Shown piece by piece: positions 6,978-14,451 of a stretch of 41,001 nucleotides of DNA. Position 1 is the stretch's first letter, and each line of letters starts with the position of its first letter. The translations under genes and the position numbers were made by a program. The stretch is from JBNPEO01 sp050490315 (lineage in GTDB: Bacteria > Actinomycetota > Actinomycetes > Actinomycetales > Micrococcaceae). The stretch covers positions 1 to 41,001 of the forward strand of contig NZ_JBNPEO010000016.1 of assembly GCF_050490315.1 (NCBI RefSeq), read 5' to 3'. Under the pieces are notes generated by a model that was not told the DNA's origin, ran no database searches, and saw nothing but the letters and a program-made list of their open reading frames with translations.

Positions 6978-8219
6978 TCAGAGCCGGCGCTCCCACCCGT
7001 GACTGCCCTGGCCGGGATGCGGGTGCAGCGGCGGCGTTTGGGGAAGCACACCTGAGGCGGCGGGGGTGCTGCTGACGGTGCGGATGGGCATGTCGTCAAG
7101 GTTGGGCAGCGCGACGCCCAGGCCGGTTTCGGCCTGGGCGACGACCTTTTCCGCCTCGGCCAGTGAGGTGTTGGCAACCATGATGGTGGCCGCGCCCTGG
7201 AGGCGGTGTCCGACCCACCGCAGCTGCAGCCTGGGCACGGCGAGAACGCCGGGTGTTTTTTCCAGGGCGGTCTGGGCGCGGTCCAGCAGTTCGGGTTCGA
7301 TGCCGTCCATGAGCCGGCGGCCGATGCTGCGGACGGTGCCCCAGAGCAGGATGATGATGGCGACGGAGATCAGCAGTCCAACGATCGGGTCGGCCAGGGG
7401 GAATCCCAGCATGACGCCGCCGGCTCCGACGACAACGGCGAGGGAGGTGAACCCGTCGGTGCGCGCATGCACGCCGTCCGCGACGAGTGCGGCGGAGCCG
7501 ATCTTCTGGCCGACCCGGATGCGGTAAACCGCAACCGCCTCGTTTCCGATAAATCCGACGACGCCGGCGGCCAGCACCCACCCCAGATTGTGCAGGGGCT
7601 GCGGATTGAAAAGCCGGTCGATGGATTGCCATGCGGCAACGACCGCGGACAAGGCGACCACGGCGACGATGAAGAGCCCGGCCAGGTCTTCGGACTTGCC
7701 GTAGCCGTAGGTGTGGCGGCGGCTGGCGGCCCGTCGGCCGAGAATGAACGCAACCCACAAGGGCAGTGCTGTCAGGGCATCGGAGAAGTTGTGGATGGTG
7801 TCGGCGAGCAACGCGACCGAACCGCTCATAAGGACAACAATCAGCTGCAGAATCGTTGTGCCGAGCAGGATAAAGAGGCTGATTTTCAGGGCCCGGATGC
7901 CCTCCGTACTGGCCTCCAGGGCGTCGTCGATCGAATCCGAGGCGTCATGGCTGTGCGGGACGAAGAGTCCGTAGAAGAATCCCTTGATCCCGGTGGGGTG
8001 GGCATGGCCGTGGTCGCCGTCGGCGTGATCGTGCCCGTCGTGGGGGTGGGCATGGCCGTGGTCGCCGTCGGCGTGATCGTGCCCGTCGTGGGGGTGGGCA
8101 TTCTCAGCGTGGCGAGGATCATGGCCGTCGTGGGGCTCCCCGGGGCGGCGGTTTTCGTGCACCGGCTGGTCGCCGTGGTTGTGTGTAACTGGGTCTGGGT
8201 GCTCATGCGGGGCGTTCAT
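6978..8219 (-). CDS. cation diffusion facilitator (Zn/Cd/Co exporter) with long His-rich N-terminus
   Basis: This is a 413-residue CDF antiporter that exports divalent cations. The first 85 residues are almost entirely His/Asp/Gly/Pro, including two identical 16-residue repeats (HPHDGHDHADGDHGHA), probably a metal buffer. The membrane part has six helices with the two metal-site motifs HNFSDALTAL in helix 2 (H-x3-D) and DGVHARTDGF in helix 5 (H-x3-D). A cytoplasmic ferredoxin-like domain follows (LEKTPGVLAVPRLQLRWVGH). It lies directly downstream of an ArsR gene (8216-8581), overlapping by four bases (ATGA), so sensor and pump form one operon. A Pro/His-rich tail closes it. Confidence 0.93.
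   Translation of the reverse strand: MNAPHEHPDPVTHNHGDQPVHENRRPGEPHDGHDPRHAENAHPHDGHDHADGDHGHAHPHDGHDHADGDHGHAHPTGIKGFFYGLFVPHSHDASDSIDDALEASTEGIRALKISLFILLGTTILQLIVVLMSGSVALLADTIHNFSDALTALPLWVAFILGRRAASRRHTYGYGKSEDLAGLFIVAVVALSAVVAAWQSIDRLFNPQPLHNLGWVLAAGVVGFIGNEAVAVYRIRVGQKIGSAALVADGVHARTDGFTSLAVVVGAGGVMLGFPLADPIVGLLISVAIIILLWGTVRSIGRRLMDGIEPELLDRAQTALEKTPGVLAVPRLQLRWVGHRLQGAATIMVANTSLAEAEKVVAQAETGLGVALPNLDDMPIRTVSSTPAASGVLPQTPPLHPHPGQGSHGWERRL
7998..8093. repeat. two-copy 48-bp tandem repeat inside the CDF gene
   Basis: Two consecutive identical 48-base units (about 7998-8045 and 8046-8093) encode the duplicated His/Asp segment of the transporter. The period is a multiple of three, so copy number can change without breaking the frame. 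Confidence 0.92.
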
Positions 8220-8581
8220 GGTGTCGTCCTGCTTCCGGAGTGGTGGTGGCGCGGCGTCCCGTCGAGGGAATGTTCGGCCTGAAGAATCGCTTCGGTCACG
8301 AGGTGGCGGGCATGGTCATCCTCGAGCTGGTAGAACACACGGGTGCCGTCCTGGCGTGTGGCGACCAGCCGGGCCAGGCGCATCTTGGCCAGGTGCTGGG
8401 AGACCCCTGCGGGGGTCTTGTCGACGATGTCGGCGAGGTGGTTGACCGACAGTTCGCCGTCGCGCAGGGCCATGATGATGCGCACACGCGTTGCGTCGGC
8501 GAGCATGGCAAAGACTTCGGCGGCCAGTCCGACGAGCCGGCTGTCAGGATCCCGACCGCATACTTTCATATCTGCATCCAT
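8216..8581 (-). CDS. ArsR/SmtB-family metal sensor with incomplete alpha5 site
   Basis: The winged-helix core is clear (LADATRVRIIMALRDGEL, VNHLADIVDKTPAGVSQHL, TRQDGTRVFYQL). In the alpha5 helix Asp88, His90 and His104 match the CzrA/SmtB spacing, but the fourth position holds Gln101 instead of His. His93 nearby or Cys8 could substitute. This suggests a changed geometry or metal choice relative to the sensor at 5275. ATG at 8581 is used; GTG at 8587 and ATG at 8569 are possible. It is the first gene of the operon with the His-rich CDF exporter, overlapping it by four bases. Confidence 0.87.
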   Translation of the reverse strand: MDADMKVCGRDPDSRLVGLAAEVFAMLADATRVRIIMALRDGELSVNHLADIVDKTPAGVSQHLAKMRLARLVATRQDGTRVFYQLEDDHARHLVTEAILQAEHSLDGTPRHHHSGSRTTP

Positions 8582-8684
8582 GCGCACATTATGGCATATC
8601 CTGCACCGTGAGTCACCGCCCTCGCGGACTCTTCCGCGAAGCCGAGCGGTCCGGGTTGCCCGCTCCGCTGGGGGCCGGGCGTTT

Positions 8685-9143
8685 CTATAGGTCGGTCAGA
8701 CCGATGCGCCGGTCATCCAGGCACGGTGACCGCTTTCCGGCCGGCGGGCCGACGGACCGCAGGCAGGTGCAGGAGGGCCCCTTGACCCCGGGCAGCGTGG
8801 TCCAGACGAAGCGTTGAACGCCGTTGTAGTTGCCGAAGTCCAGGACGGCACCGTCGAGCGCGGACGCGAGGTCGGCACTGACGCTGACCGCTATTTCCTG
8901 CCGCTCTCTGGCACCCGGGGCAGCCGAACCCTGATCGCTGTCCGGGTCTGCGGGCAGGAGCCGGCAGTCCAGCGCCTTTTTGGGACGTGTCCGGGAAAAG
9001 TACAGGCCCTGCTTGCGGCAGCCTCCGGCCCCTCGGTAGCAGTGGAGTGTCCCGCCGAAGACCTGGATCATTTCCAGGGCGTCGGCGGTGAGCAGGAATC
9101 GGGCACCGGAAGGTGTGACGGCACTGACCGGCGATGTCTTCAC
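8685..9143 (-). CDS. HesB/IscA-like (A-type Fe-S carrier fold) domain protein, function uncertain
   Basis: The frame reads LTADALEMIQVFGGTLHCY, GAGGCRKQGLYFSRT, then LDGAVLDFGNYNG, and LPGVKGPSCTC. This follows the layout of A-type Fe-S carriers: a GGC motif after the first third, an L-D-G-x-x-L-D-(F/Y) strand, and a terminal C-x-C. The three cysteines are therefore placed as in IscA. A Cys/Arg-rich tail follows the C-x-C. GTG at 9143 is chosen because GGAG lies ten bases upstream and homology starts soon after. A longer upstream frame runs across the cmtR promoter and is unlikely. Metal or cluster binding is inference. It stands alone on the minus strand between two metal operons. Confidence 0.55.
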   Translation of the reverse strand: MKTSPVSAVTPSGARFLLTADALEMIQVFGGTLHCYRGAGGCRKQGLYFSRTRPKKALDCRLLPADPDSDQGSAAPGARERQEIAVSVSADLASALDGAVLDFGNYNGVQRFVWTTLPGVKGPSCTCLRSVGPPAGKRSPCLDDRRIGLTDL

Positions 9144-9483
9144 GGCGTCGGCACTCCTCTCCCGCCGCTCAGACCTCACTGCGGCCGGCATCGGGTATGC
9201 GGGCAAGGACGGCTTCCCCGTGCGTCCGCGGGGCAGGAACAGCCAAGACTTCTTGCAAAACGACTCCTCGGAATTATCGTGGATACGCTTATACGTGCGT
9301 ATATGCGCACTTATTAGTGTAGTGGAAGGCGCCCCGGTTTGGAAACCGCGCCCGATCTGCACCCAGTGCGCTCGGGTCCCGGGGGCGTTGGCCATGGCAG
9401 CGCTTGGGGCTCTGCTGACGATGGCGACCCGGGGGTGGTGGGGGCAAAATTGCCTCGATACATCGGGGCTGTACTTTGAAGTC
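9144..9483. other. intergenic region carrying the cmtR promoter area
   Basis: No gene is supported here. Reading frames through it lack coding character. It separates the minus-strand HesB-like gene from cmtR and contains the dyad at 9295-9310. Confidence 0.5.
9295..9310. promoter_or_regulatory. imperfect dyad, candidate operator upstream of cmtR
   Basis: GTGCG (9295-9299) and CGCAC (9306-9310) flank TATATG. With the preceding bases it reads TATACGTGCGTATATGCG, close to the site before the MFS gene (6916-6939): 16 of 21 aligned positions agree. It lies about 175 bases before the cmtR start, so the transcript would have a long leader or the site may serve another start. Confidence 0.45.
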
Positions 9484-9810
9484 ATGGAAACACTCACCCA
9501 TGCCCCGGTGCTGGCACGGTTCGGCTACGCCGTCTCGGACCCGACCCGGGCCCGGATCCTGCTGGCACTGGCCGCCGCGCCGGCCCACCCGTCCGATCTG
9601 GCCGACACCCTTGGCGTCTCTCAGCAGAGCATGTCCAACCACTTGACGTGCCTGCGCGGCTGCGGACTGGTGGTGGCAGTTCCCGACGGGCGCCGGAGCC
9701 GGTACGAGCTCGCCGACGAGCGGCTGGGCCACGCGATCGGCGACCTGCTCGGCGTCGTCCTGGCCGTGGACCCGGCCTGCTGTGCACCCGACGGGACGTG
9801 CCTGAAATGA
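9484..9810 (+). CDS. cmtR: CmtR-type cadmium/lead-sensing ArsR repressor
   Basis: The 108-residue protein aligns by eye along its full length with mycobacterial CmtR: FGYAVSDPTRARILLALAA, QSMSNHLTCLRGCGLVVAV, YELADERLGHAIGDLLGVVL. The alpha4 cysteines Cys56 and Cys60 (TCLRGCG) match the CmtR Cd(II)/Pb(II) ligands Cys57/Cys61. The tail has ACCAPDGTC, which supplies the third ligand (Cys102 in CmtR). ATG at 9484 gives the family length. Upstream in-frame extension is not coding-like. It overlaps the next gene by ATGA, so it controls the CDF-like transporter and the ZIP transporter behind it. Confidence 0.92.
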   Translation: METLTHAPVLARFGYAVSDPTRARILLALAAAPAHPSDLADTLGVSQQSMSNHLTCLRGCGLVVAVPDGRRSRYELADERLGHAIGDLLGVVLAVDPACCAPDGTCLK

Positions 9811-10568
9811 CCGCCCTCAAGCTCGGACCCAGTCCCGTCCGCCGTGCGGTACTGGGCCGGCGGATCAGGTTTTTTGCCGCGGCCACCATCAGCTACAACG
9901 TCATCGAGGCCGTCGTCGCCCTCTGGGCCGGCGGCGTCGCGGAGTCCTCAGCCCTGATCGGCTTCGGCCTGGATTCCGTAATCGAAGTGGCATCTGCCGT
10001 CGCCCTGTCCTGGCAGTTTGCCGCCGGGGATCCGGAACGGCGGGAGCACCTGACCCTGCGGCTCATCGCGATCTCCTTTTTCGCCCTCGCAGCCTTCGTC
10101 ACCGTGGATTCCGTCAGCTCGCTGGCCGGCGGCGGCGAAGCGCGGCACTCCACGCCCGGCATCATCATCGCCGCCCTCAGCCTGGCCATCATGCCAATGT
10201 TGTCCTGGCTGCAGCGCCGCGCCGGACGGGAGCTCGGATCCCGGTCGGCGGTGGCCGATTCCAAGCAGACCCTGCTCTGCACCTACCTGTCCGCCGTCCT
10301 GCTCCTCGGGCTGGTCTTGAACAGCACGCTGGGCTGGTGGTGGGCCGACGCCGGCGCCGCACTGGTCATCGCCGTGATCGCCGTCCGCGAAGGCATCAAC
10401 GCCTGGAAGGGTGACGTCTGCTGCACCCTCCCGCAGGCCGTTGAGGGACCCCGCGCCGAAGCAGCCGGCCCGGCGGCGGCTTCCGTCGACGGCTGCTGCG
10501 AGGGGTCCGAGTCTGGGCCCGGACCGCAGAGCGTCACGTCCGCGGCTAAGTTCCAGAACACGGCATAG
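9807..10568 (+). CDS. CDF-type cation transporter in the cmtR operon, Cys-rich tail
   Basis: The protein has 253 residues and six membrane helices. It has FGLDSVIEVASAVALSW in helix 2 (an Asp/Glu variant of the CDF metal site) and VADSKQTLLCTYLSAVLL in helix 5 (Asp, Cys). The normal cytoplasmic CDF domain is replaced by a short tail containing GDVCC and DGCCEGSE cysteine pairs. This compact type commonly accompanies CmtR-like sensors and would export Cd or Pb. The substrate is inferred from the regulator. ATG overlaps the cmtR stop (ATGA), and its own stop overlaps the next start (TAGTG). Confidence 0.85.
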   Translation: MTALKLGPSPVRRAVLGRRIRFFAAATISYNVIEAVVALWAGGVAESSALIGFGLDSVIEVASAVALSWQFAAGDPERREHLTLRLIAISFFALAAFVTVDSVSSLAGGGEARHSTPGIIIAALSLAIMPMLSWLQRRAGRELGSRSAVADSKQTLLCTYLSAVLLLGLVLNSTLGWWWADAGAALVIAVIAVREGINAWKGDVCCTLPQAVEGPRAEAAGPAAASVDGCCEGSESGPGPQSVTSAAKFQNTA

Positions 10569-11302
10569 TGACAGGAGCACCGTCGGCTGTCGTCGACGCG
10601 GCATTTTTGGTGGCCTTTCCGATCGCTGCCTCGATCGTTGGCTCCATCATCGCCGTTCTGCGTCCCCCGGGGCCGAAGACCACCAGTGCTGTCCAGCATT
10701 TCGCCGCCGGGGTCGTGATGGCAGCACTGGCCGGCGAGGTGCTCCCGGACCTGCGCAACGAAGGAAGCCTGATCTGGGCTGTAGCCGGATTCATCGCCGG
10801 CACTTCTGTCATGCTGGCCCTTGGCGCCCTCGGAAGGCGACTCGAGGAGAGACAGAAATCGCCCGGATCCGGGATACCGGTGGGCTTGCTCATGGCTGTG
10901 GGAATCGATCTGCTCCTGGACGGCATCCTGGTAGGGCTGGGGGCCTCGCTCGGTGCGCGGCAGGGCCTGATCCTGACGATTGCCCTGACCATCGAGATCC
11001 TCTTCTTAGGCCTCTCAGTCACCATCAACCTGACCCGGAACGGGCTTTCTCGGACCCGGGCGGTGGCCACGACCAGCAGCTTGGGCCTGCTCACGGGCCT
11101 TGGTGCTGTTGGAGGAGCCGCTGTCATCGGCGGGGCCAGTCACCAAAGTCTGGCACTGATCCTCGCCTTCGGTGCCGCCGCTCTTCTCTACCTGGTGGTC
11201 GAGGAACTTCTGACTGAAGCCCACGAGCACGCCGAGACCGCCTTTCTTGGCGCTATGTTCTTCGTGGGCTTCCTCACCATCTACGTCCTGGCCGCCTTGT
11301 GA
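10568..11302 (+). CDS. ZIP-family metal transporter
   Basis: The protein has 244 residues and about eight hydrophobic segments. ZIP signatures are VQHFAAGVVMAALAGEVLPD in helix 2, AVGIDLLLDGILVGLGA in helix 4 (here Asp replaces the usual His of HNxxDG) and VVEELLTEAHEHAET in helix 5-6. The GTG start overlaps the upstream stop (TAGTG). ZIP proteins normally move metal into the cytoplasm, so its place behind a cadmium sensor and an exporter is noteworthy. It may act in export or in Zn resupply. The changed helix 4 site may alter the substrate. Confidence 0.82.
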   Translation: MTGAPSAVVDAAFLVAFPIAASIVGSIIAVLRPPGPKTTSAVQHFAAGVVMAALAGEVLPDLRNEGSLIWAVAGFIAGTSVMLALGALGRRLEERQKSPGSGIPVGLLMAVGIDLLLDGILVGLGASLGARQGLILTIALTIEILFLGLSVTINLTRNGLSRTRAVATTSSLGLLTGLGAVGGAAVIGGASHQSLALILAFGAAALLYLVVEELLTEAHEHAETAFLGAMFFVGFLTIYVLAAL

Positions 11303-11711
11303 GACGAGAAGTCCGTGCCCGCTCGGAGTTCGGAACCGTGAGGCAATGAGGCCGCGGCGGTCGGTCTTTGCGTCGTGACGCTCCCGCGACGGTCAGCGCG
11401 ACCTGCCGGGTCGCGATGGCCGCCGCCGTCACCGAACTGCCCATCGATAAGTACAGCCGTGGCGCTACGGAGAAGACCGGTAGCCTGTTGCCGTGACGTA
11501 AGGCAGATCATCCGGGGCAGCAGAAGGAAATTGGCCTGTCGTCGCACTGGGCGCACCAATGTCGCGGCCGACTCCGCGGCGTTTTGTCAGGGTCCTCGAC
11601 GGCACCGCCTTCCGGAGCGGCCGGGCCGCCCCGGCAGCCGACCCCGGCCGAATGCGTCCAGGAAGTGTTCGCCGTTCGCCGCTGTCTTCGGCACGCCGCG
11701 GCGGGAGGAGG
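11303..11711. other. gene-free stretch between convergent ZIP and ctaG genes
   Basis: About 400 bases with no convincing gene on either strand. The open frames are short Arg/Pro/Ser-rich artefacts of high GC. No clear terminator hairpin with a T-run is seen. Confidence 0.4.
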
Positions 11712-12683
11712 TCACCGCTGACGTTCGGGGCGGCTGGCTAACTGCTGCAGGTAGTCGTTATATGCATCCAGCTCCGGGGTTCCCTCGGTCGCTGCGGATC
11801 GGTCGGCCCGGGCCCAACCTTTAGCTTCATCACGCTGCCAGCGGACCAGGATGAACATGAGCATCAGGACTCCGGGCAGTTCCCCGTATGACCAAGCCAG
11901 CCCGCCGGCGACTCCTTGGTCGGTCAGGGCATTGATATTCCATTGCCGGGGAGGTGTGGAGAAGAAGTCGATCATCGGCGCGGTGGCCATCATGAGGACG
12001 ACGCCGAAGAACGCGTGCAGGGGCATTTCGGCGAACATGTCGATCATCCGGCCGAAATGACTTTGGCGCGTCGGCAGCGGGTCCGCTGAGATCAGCGGAA
12101 TCGTAAACAGGATGCCGGATGCCAGGAACAACAATTCGAGTCCGACGTGCCCGTACCAGCTGGGCAGGAGGAGATCGGCGGCACCGGAGAAGTACACGCC
12201 GTAGAAGCTGAGCAGAAACACCGGCACCATGAATGCAGGGTGGATTGCCAGCCGGCCCCAGCGGGAGCGGAGACCCCAAATGGCCGCACGCAAGGCAGCC
12301 CGTCCCGGTCCCCTGTGTGGTGTGGCCCGCAGCAACAGCGTCCCGGGTGAACCTATGACCAGCAGTGGCGGCACGGCCATCATCAGTGTCAGCTGCTGGA
12401 ACATGAAGATTGAGAACATCCGGAGCCCGTACCCTTCGATCCCTGCGCCCATTACCACGATGATGGCCAGGGAGCCGGTCAGGAACGATGCTGTGCGGAC
12501 CGGCGACCAGCGCCGACCCTGCCGCCAGAGACTTATGGCACCGGCGAGATACAGCAGCGCACCGATCACGGCCAGGGCCGGTATCAGCGGAATGGGCTGC
12601 AGGTTGGGGGCGAGATACTCCGCCATGGAAGGAGGCAGCGTCGGAATCCAGACAGGGCCATCAATTTCGGGTTCCGGCATCAT
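11712..12683 (-). CDS. ctaG: CtaG-family (Caa3-type) cytochrome c oxidase assembly protein
   Basis: The protein is an integral membrane protein of about 323 residues with seven helices. Family landmarks are MFSIFMFQQLTLMMAVPPLLVIG, MVPVFLLSFYGVYF, YGHVGLELLFLASGILF and AEMPLHAFFGVVLMM, with conserved His in the GHVGLE and PLHAFF helices. The Caa3-type CtaG family is implicated in copper insertion into, or assembly of, cytochrome oxidase and is often found with copper-resistance genes. ATG at 12683 (or 12680) is chosen because a longer form would run back into the arsR gene. It follows that arsR by 28 bases and is presumably controlled by it. Confidence 0.85.
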   Translation of the reverse strand: MMPEPEIDGPVWIPTLPPSMAEYLAPNLQPIPLIPALAVIGALLYLAGAISLWRQGRRWSPVRTASFLTGSLAIIVVMGAGIEGYGLRMFSIFMFQQLTLMMAVPPLLVIGSPGTLLLRATPHRGPGRAALRAAIWGLRSRWGRLAIHPAFMVPVFLLSFYGVYFSGAADLLLPSWYGHVGLELLFLASGILFTIPLISADPLPTRQSHFGRMIDMFAEMPLHAFFGVVLMMATAPMIDFFSTPPRQWNINALTDQGVAGGLAWSYGELPGVLMLMFILVRWQRDEAKGWARADRSAATEGTPELDAYNDYLQQLASRPERQR

Positions 12684-12711
12684 GCCACCAAGATCCCGCA
12701 CGACGGCCACA

Positions 12712-13131
12712 TCAGCGACCGGCGACCAGTTCCAGACTGTCCCGGCCGGTATGTCCGACGTGCGTGAGTCCAAGGTCCAGAAGCATCCGGACGTGGGCAT
12801 CCGCCAACGAGTAATAAGCCATCCTCCCCGATCGGCGGACAGTTACCACTCGGGGACCCCTCAGCAGCCTCAGCGCGTGTGAGACGCCTGATTCGCTCAA
12901 GCCCGTGGTTGCTGCCAAATCGCAGACGCACATCTCGCCCTCGAGCAAGGCGATCAGAATCCGTACACGGCCCGGATCCGAGAGCAAGCCAAAGACGACG
13001 GCGAGGTCCGCCACGTCGGACTCCGCCGGCATCCGGGAGCGGACCTGTTCGACCTTGTCGGCATCCACCAGGCGTAGGGAGCATTCGCTGTCTCGGGCCG
13101 CAAGCACCGGTGGATGTGGGCTTCGGGTCAT
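12712..13131 (-). CDS. ArsR-family sensor with both CadC-type and alpha5-type metal ligands
   Basis: The 139-residue protein has a CadC-style thiol set: Cys17 in the N-terminal arm and Cys68/Cys70 in GEMCVCDLAAT at the start of the recognition region. It also has a complete alpha5 site, Asp111, His113, His124 and His127 (DAHVRMLLDLGLTHVGH). CadC uses the thiol site to sense Cd/Pb/Bi and keeps an alpha5 Zn site, so this protein likely senses Cd or Zn. The recognition helix is LSESGVSHALRLLRG. It is divergent from the czcD gene at 13534 and upstream of ctaG. ATG at 13131 lacks a strong ribosome site. Confidence 0.88.
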   Translation of the reverse strand: MTRSPHPPVLAARDSECSLRLVDADKVEQVRSRMPAESDVADLAVVFGLLSDPGRVRILIALLEGEMCVCDLAATTGLSESGVSHALRLLRGPRVVTVRRSGRMAYYSLADAHVRMLLDLGLTHVGHTGRDSLELVAGR

Positions 13132-13533
13132 ATTTCAAGATTACCTCTACCTGCTAATGCTTCGCATTTACCTTCATGGCGGAGAACCGTCCACTGCGCT
13201 CTTCCGTTTAACGTGTGAACAACTCTACATATATTCTTGTGATGTGGATCGGCCATAGGCCGGAACGTTCTGTTTCCTGACCGGGGGCAGGGGCGGAAAA
13301 CGAGATGAAAAGGGCCCAGTCATGACTCCCCGTGACCCCACCCCGGCCAACCGACGGGGAACCACCGCGCAGCATGAGCCCCGACCCGCAGCTGACGCCT
13401 CTATAGTGCCGGGCATAGCGTCGCGGGCCCTCCCTTCTTCGAGTTCCTCTGCTCTGCGGTCCCCAGCCACGATTCTCAAATATGACCAGCAAAATACCCT
13501 TCCCGCAGAACCACACAACCTGGAGACGCACGC
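13132..13533. other. divergent intergenic region between arsR (-) and czcD (+)
   Basis: The stretch holds small dyads but no supported gene. AATGC-TTC-GCATT at 13156-13168 lies 25 bases upstream of the arsR start and could be its operator. CGGCC-ATA-GGCCG lies at 13250-13262. ACAA/TTGT half-sites flank CTCTACATATATTC near 13220-13240. One or more of these probably make the shared control region of the two transcripts. Confidence 0.45.
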
Positions 13534-14451
13534 ATGAGCGGACACGATCACGACCACGGCGCGGCCGCTGCGGGTAACCGGAGCAAGCTGATTCTGGTCT
13601 TCGCCATAACGTTCACCGTGATGATCGCGGAGATCATCGGCTCGGTCCTGACCGGCAGCCTGGCGCTCCTGGCGGACGCCGGCCATATGTTTACCGACTC
13701 GACCGGGCTGCTGATTGCCCTGATCGCCGCTTCACTGGCCCTGAAACCAGCCACGGCAAAGCGGACCTGGGGGTACAAACGCGCCGAGATCATTGCCGCG
13801 GCAGGGCAGGCTGCCCTGTTGCTGGGTGTCGGCGGCTTCGTCATCATTGAGGGCATCCGCCGCCTCATCGAGCCTCCCGAAATCGGCGGCTCAACGATGC
13901 TGTGGTTCGGTATTATCGGCTTGGCCGGCAACGCCGTCGGGTTGGTTGTTCTGGCCTCGGGACGGAACCATAACTTCAACATGAAGGCCGCCTTCCTGGA
14001 GGTGCTCAATGATGCCCTCGGCTCCGTGGCCGTCATCGCGGCCGCCATCATCATCGCCGTCACCGGCTGGGTCCAGGCCGACGCCGTCGTGTCCCTGCTG
14101 ATCGGCGTGCTGATCATTCCCCGCACCCTGAAGCTGCTCCGCGATACCGTCAACGTGCTGATGGAAAACGCCCCCCAGGGTCTGGACATGGACGAGGTCC
14201 GTAAGCACATCCTTGGGGTTCCGCACGTCCTTGACGTCCATGATCTGCACGCCTCACTGGTCGCCTCGGGCACCGCCGTCCTCTCCGCCCACGTCACCGT
14301 CGAAGACACCTGCATGACGGACGGACACGCCGCCGCGATCCTGGCCGATCTGCAGAAATGCGTGGCCGAGCACTTCGACGTCAGCGTCGAGCACTCCACC
14401 TTCCAGATCGAACCTGCCGCCCACCGCGACTTGGAAAGCATCCACCACTGA
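13534..14451 (+). CDS. czcD: CzcD-like cation diffusion facilitator (Zn/Cd/Co exporter)
   Basis: The protein has 305 residues and begins MSGHDHDHG. CDF site motifs are LLADAGHMFTDSTGLLIAL in helix 2 (H-x3-D) and FLEVLNDALGSVAVI in helix 5 (N-D with D-x3; the usual His is Asn). The cytoplasmic domain follows (VLMENAPQGLDMDEVRKHI, HVLDVHDLHASLVASG). The length and the MENxPxG motif are those of CzcD/ZitB. GGAGA lies seven bases before ATG. It is first in a plus-strand run with the DsbA-like gene, memP and copC, starting opposite the CadC-like arsR. Confidence 0.93.
   Translation: MSGHDHDHGAAAAGNRSKLILVFAITFTVMIAEIIGSVLTGSLALLADAGHMFTDSTGLLIALIAASLALKPATAKRTWGYKRAEIIAAAGQAALLLGVGGFVIIEGIRRLIEPPEIGGSTMLWFGIIGLAGNAVGLVVLASGRNHNFNMKAAFLEVLNDALGSVAVIAAAIIIAVTGWVQADAVVSLLIGVLIIPRTLKLLRDTVNVLMENAPQGLDMDEVRKHILGVPHVLDVHDLHASLVASGTAVLSAHVTVEDTCMTDGHAAAILADLQKCVAEHFDVSVEHSTFQIEPAAHRDLESIHH

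Noticed and set aside
7998..8093. 48-bp repeats as a CRISPR-like array
   Set aside because: Only two contiguous copies without spacers, in frame within a transporter gene and encoding a His-rich repeat.
9088..9483. N-terminal extension of cmtR to 9088
   Set aside because: The added residues have no domain and cross the promoter area; ATG at 9484 gives the CmtR family length.
11375..11824. 149-codon plus-strand frame between ZIP and ctaG genes
   Set aside because: Arg/Pro/Ser-rich, no domain, no ribosome site, overlaps the ctaG end.
13208..13531. 107-codon minus-strand frame in the arsR-czcD divergent region
   Set aside because: It covers the expected promoter region and shows no domain.
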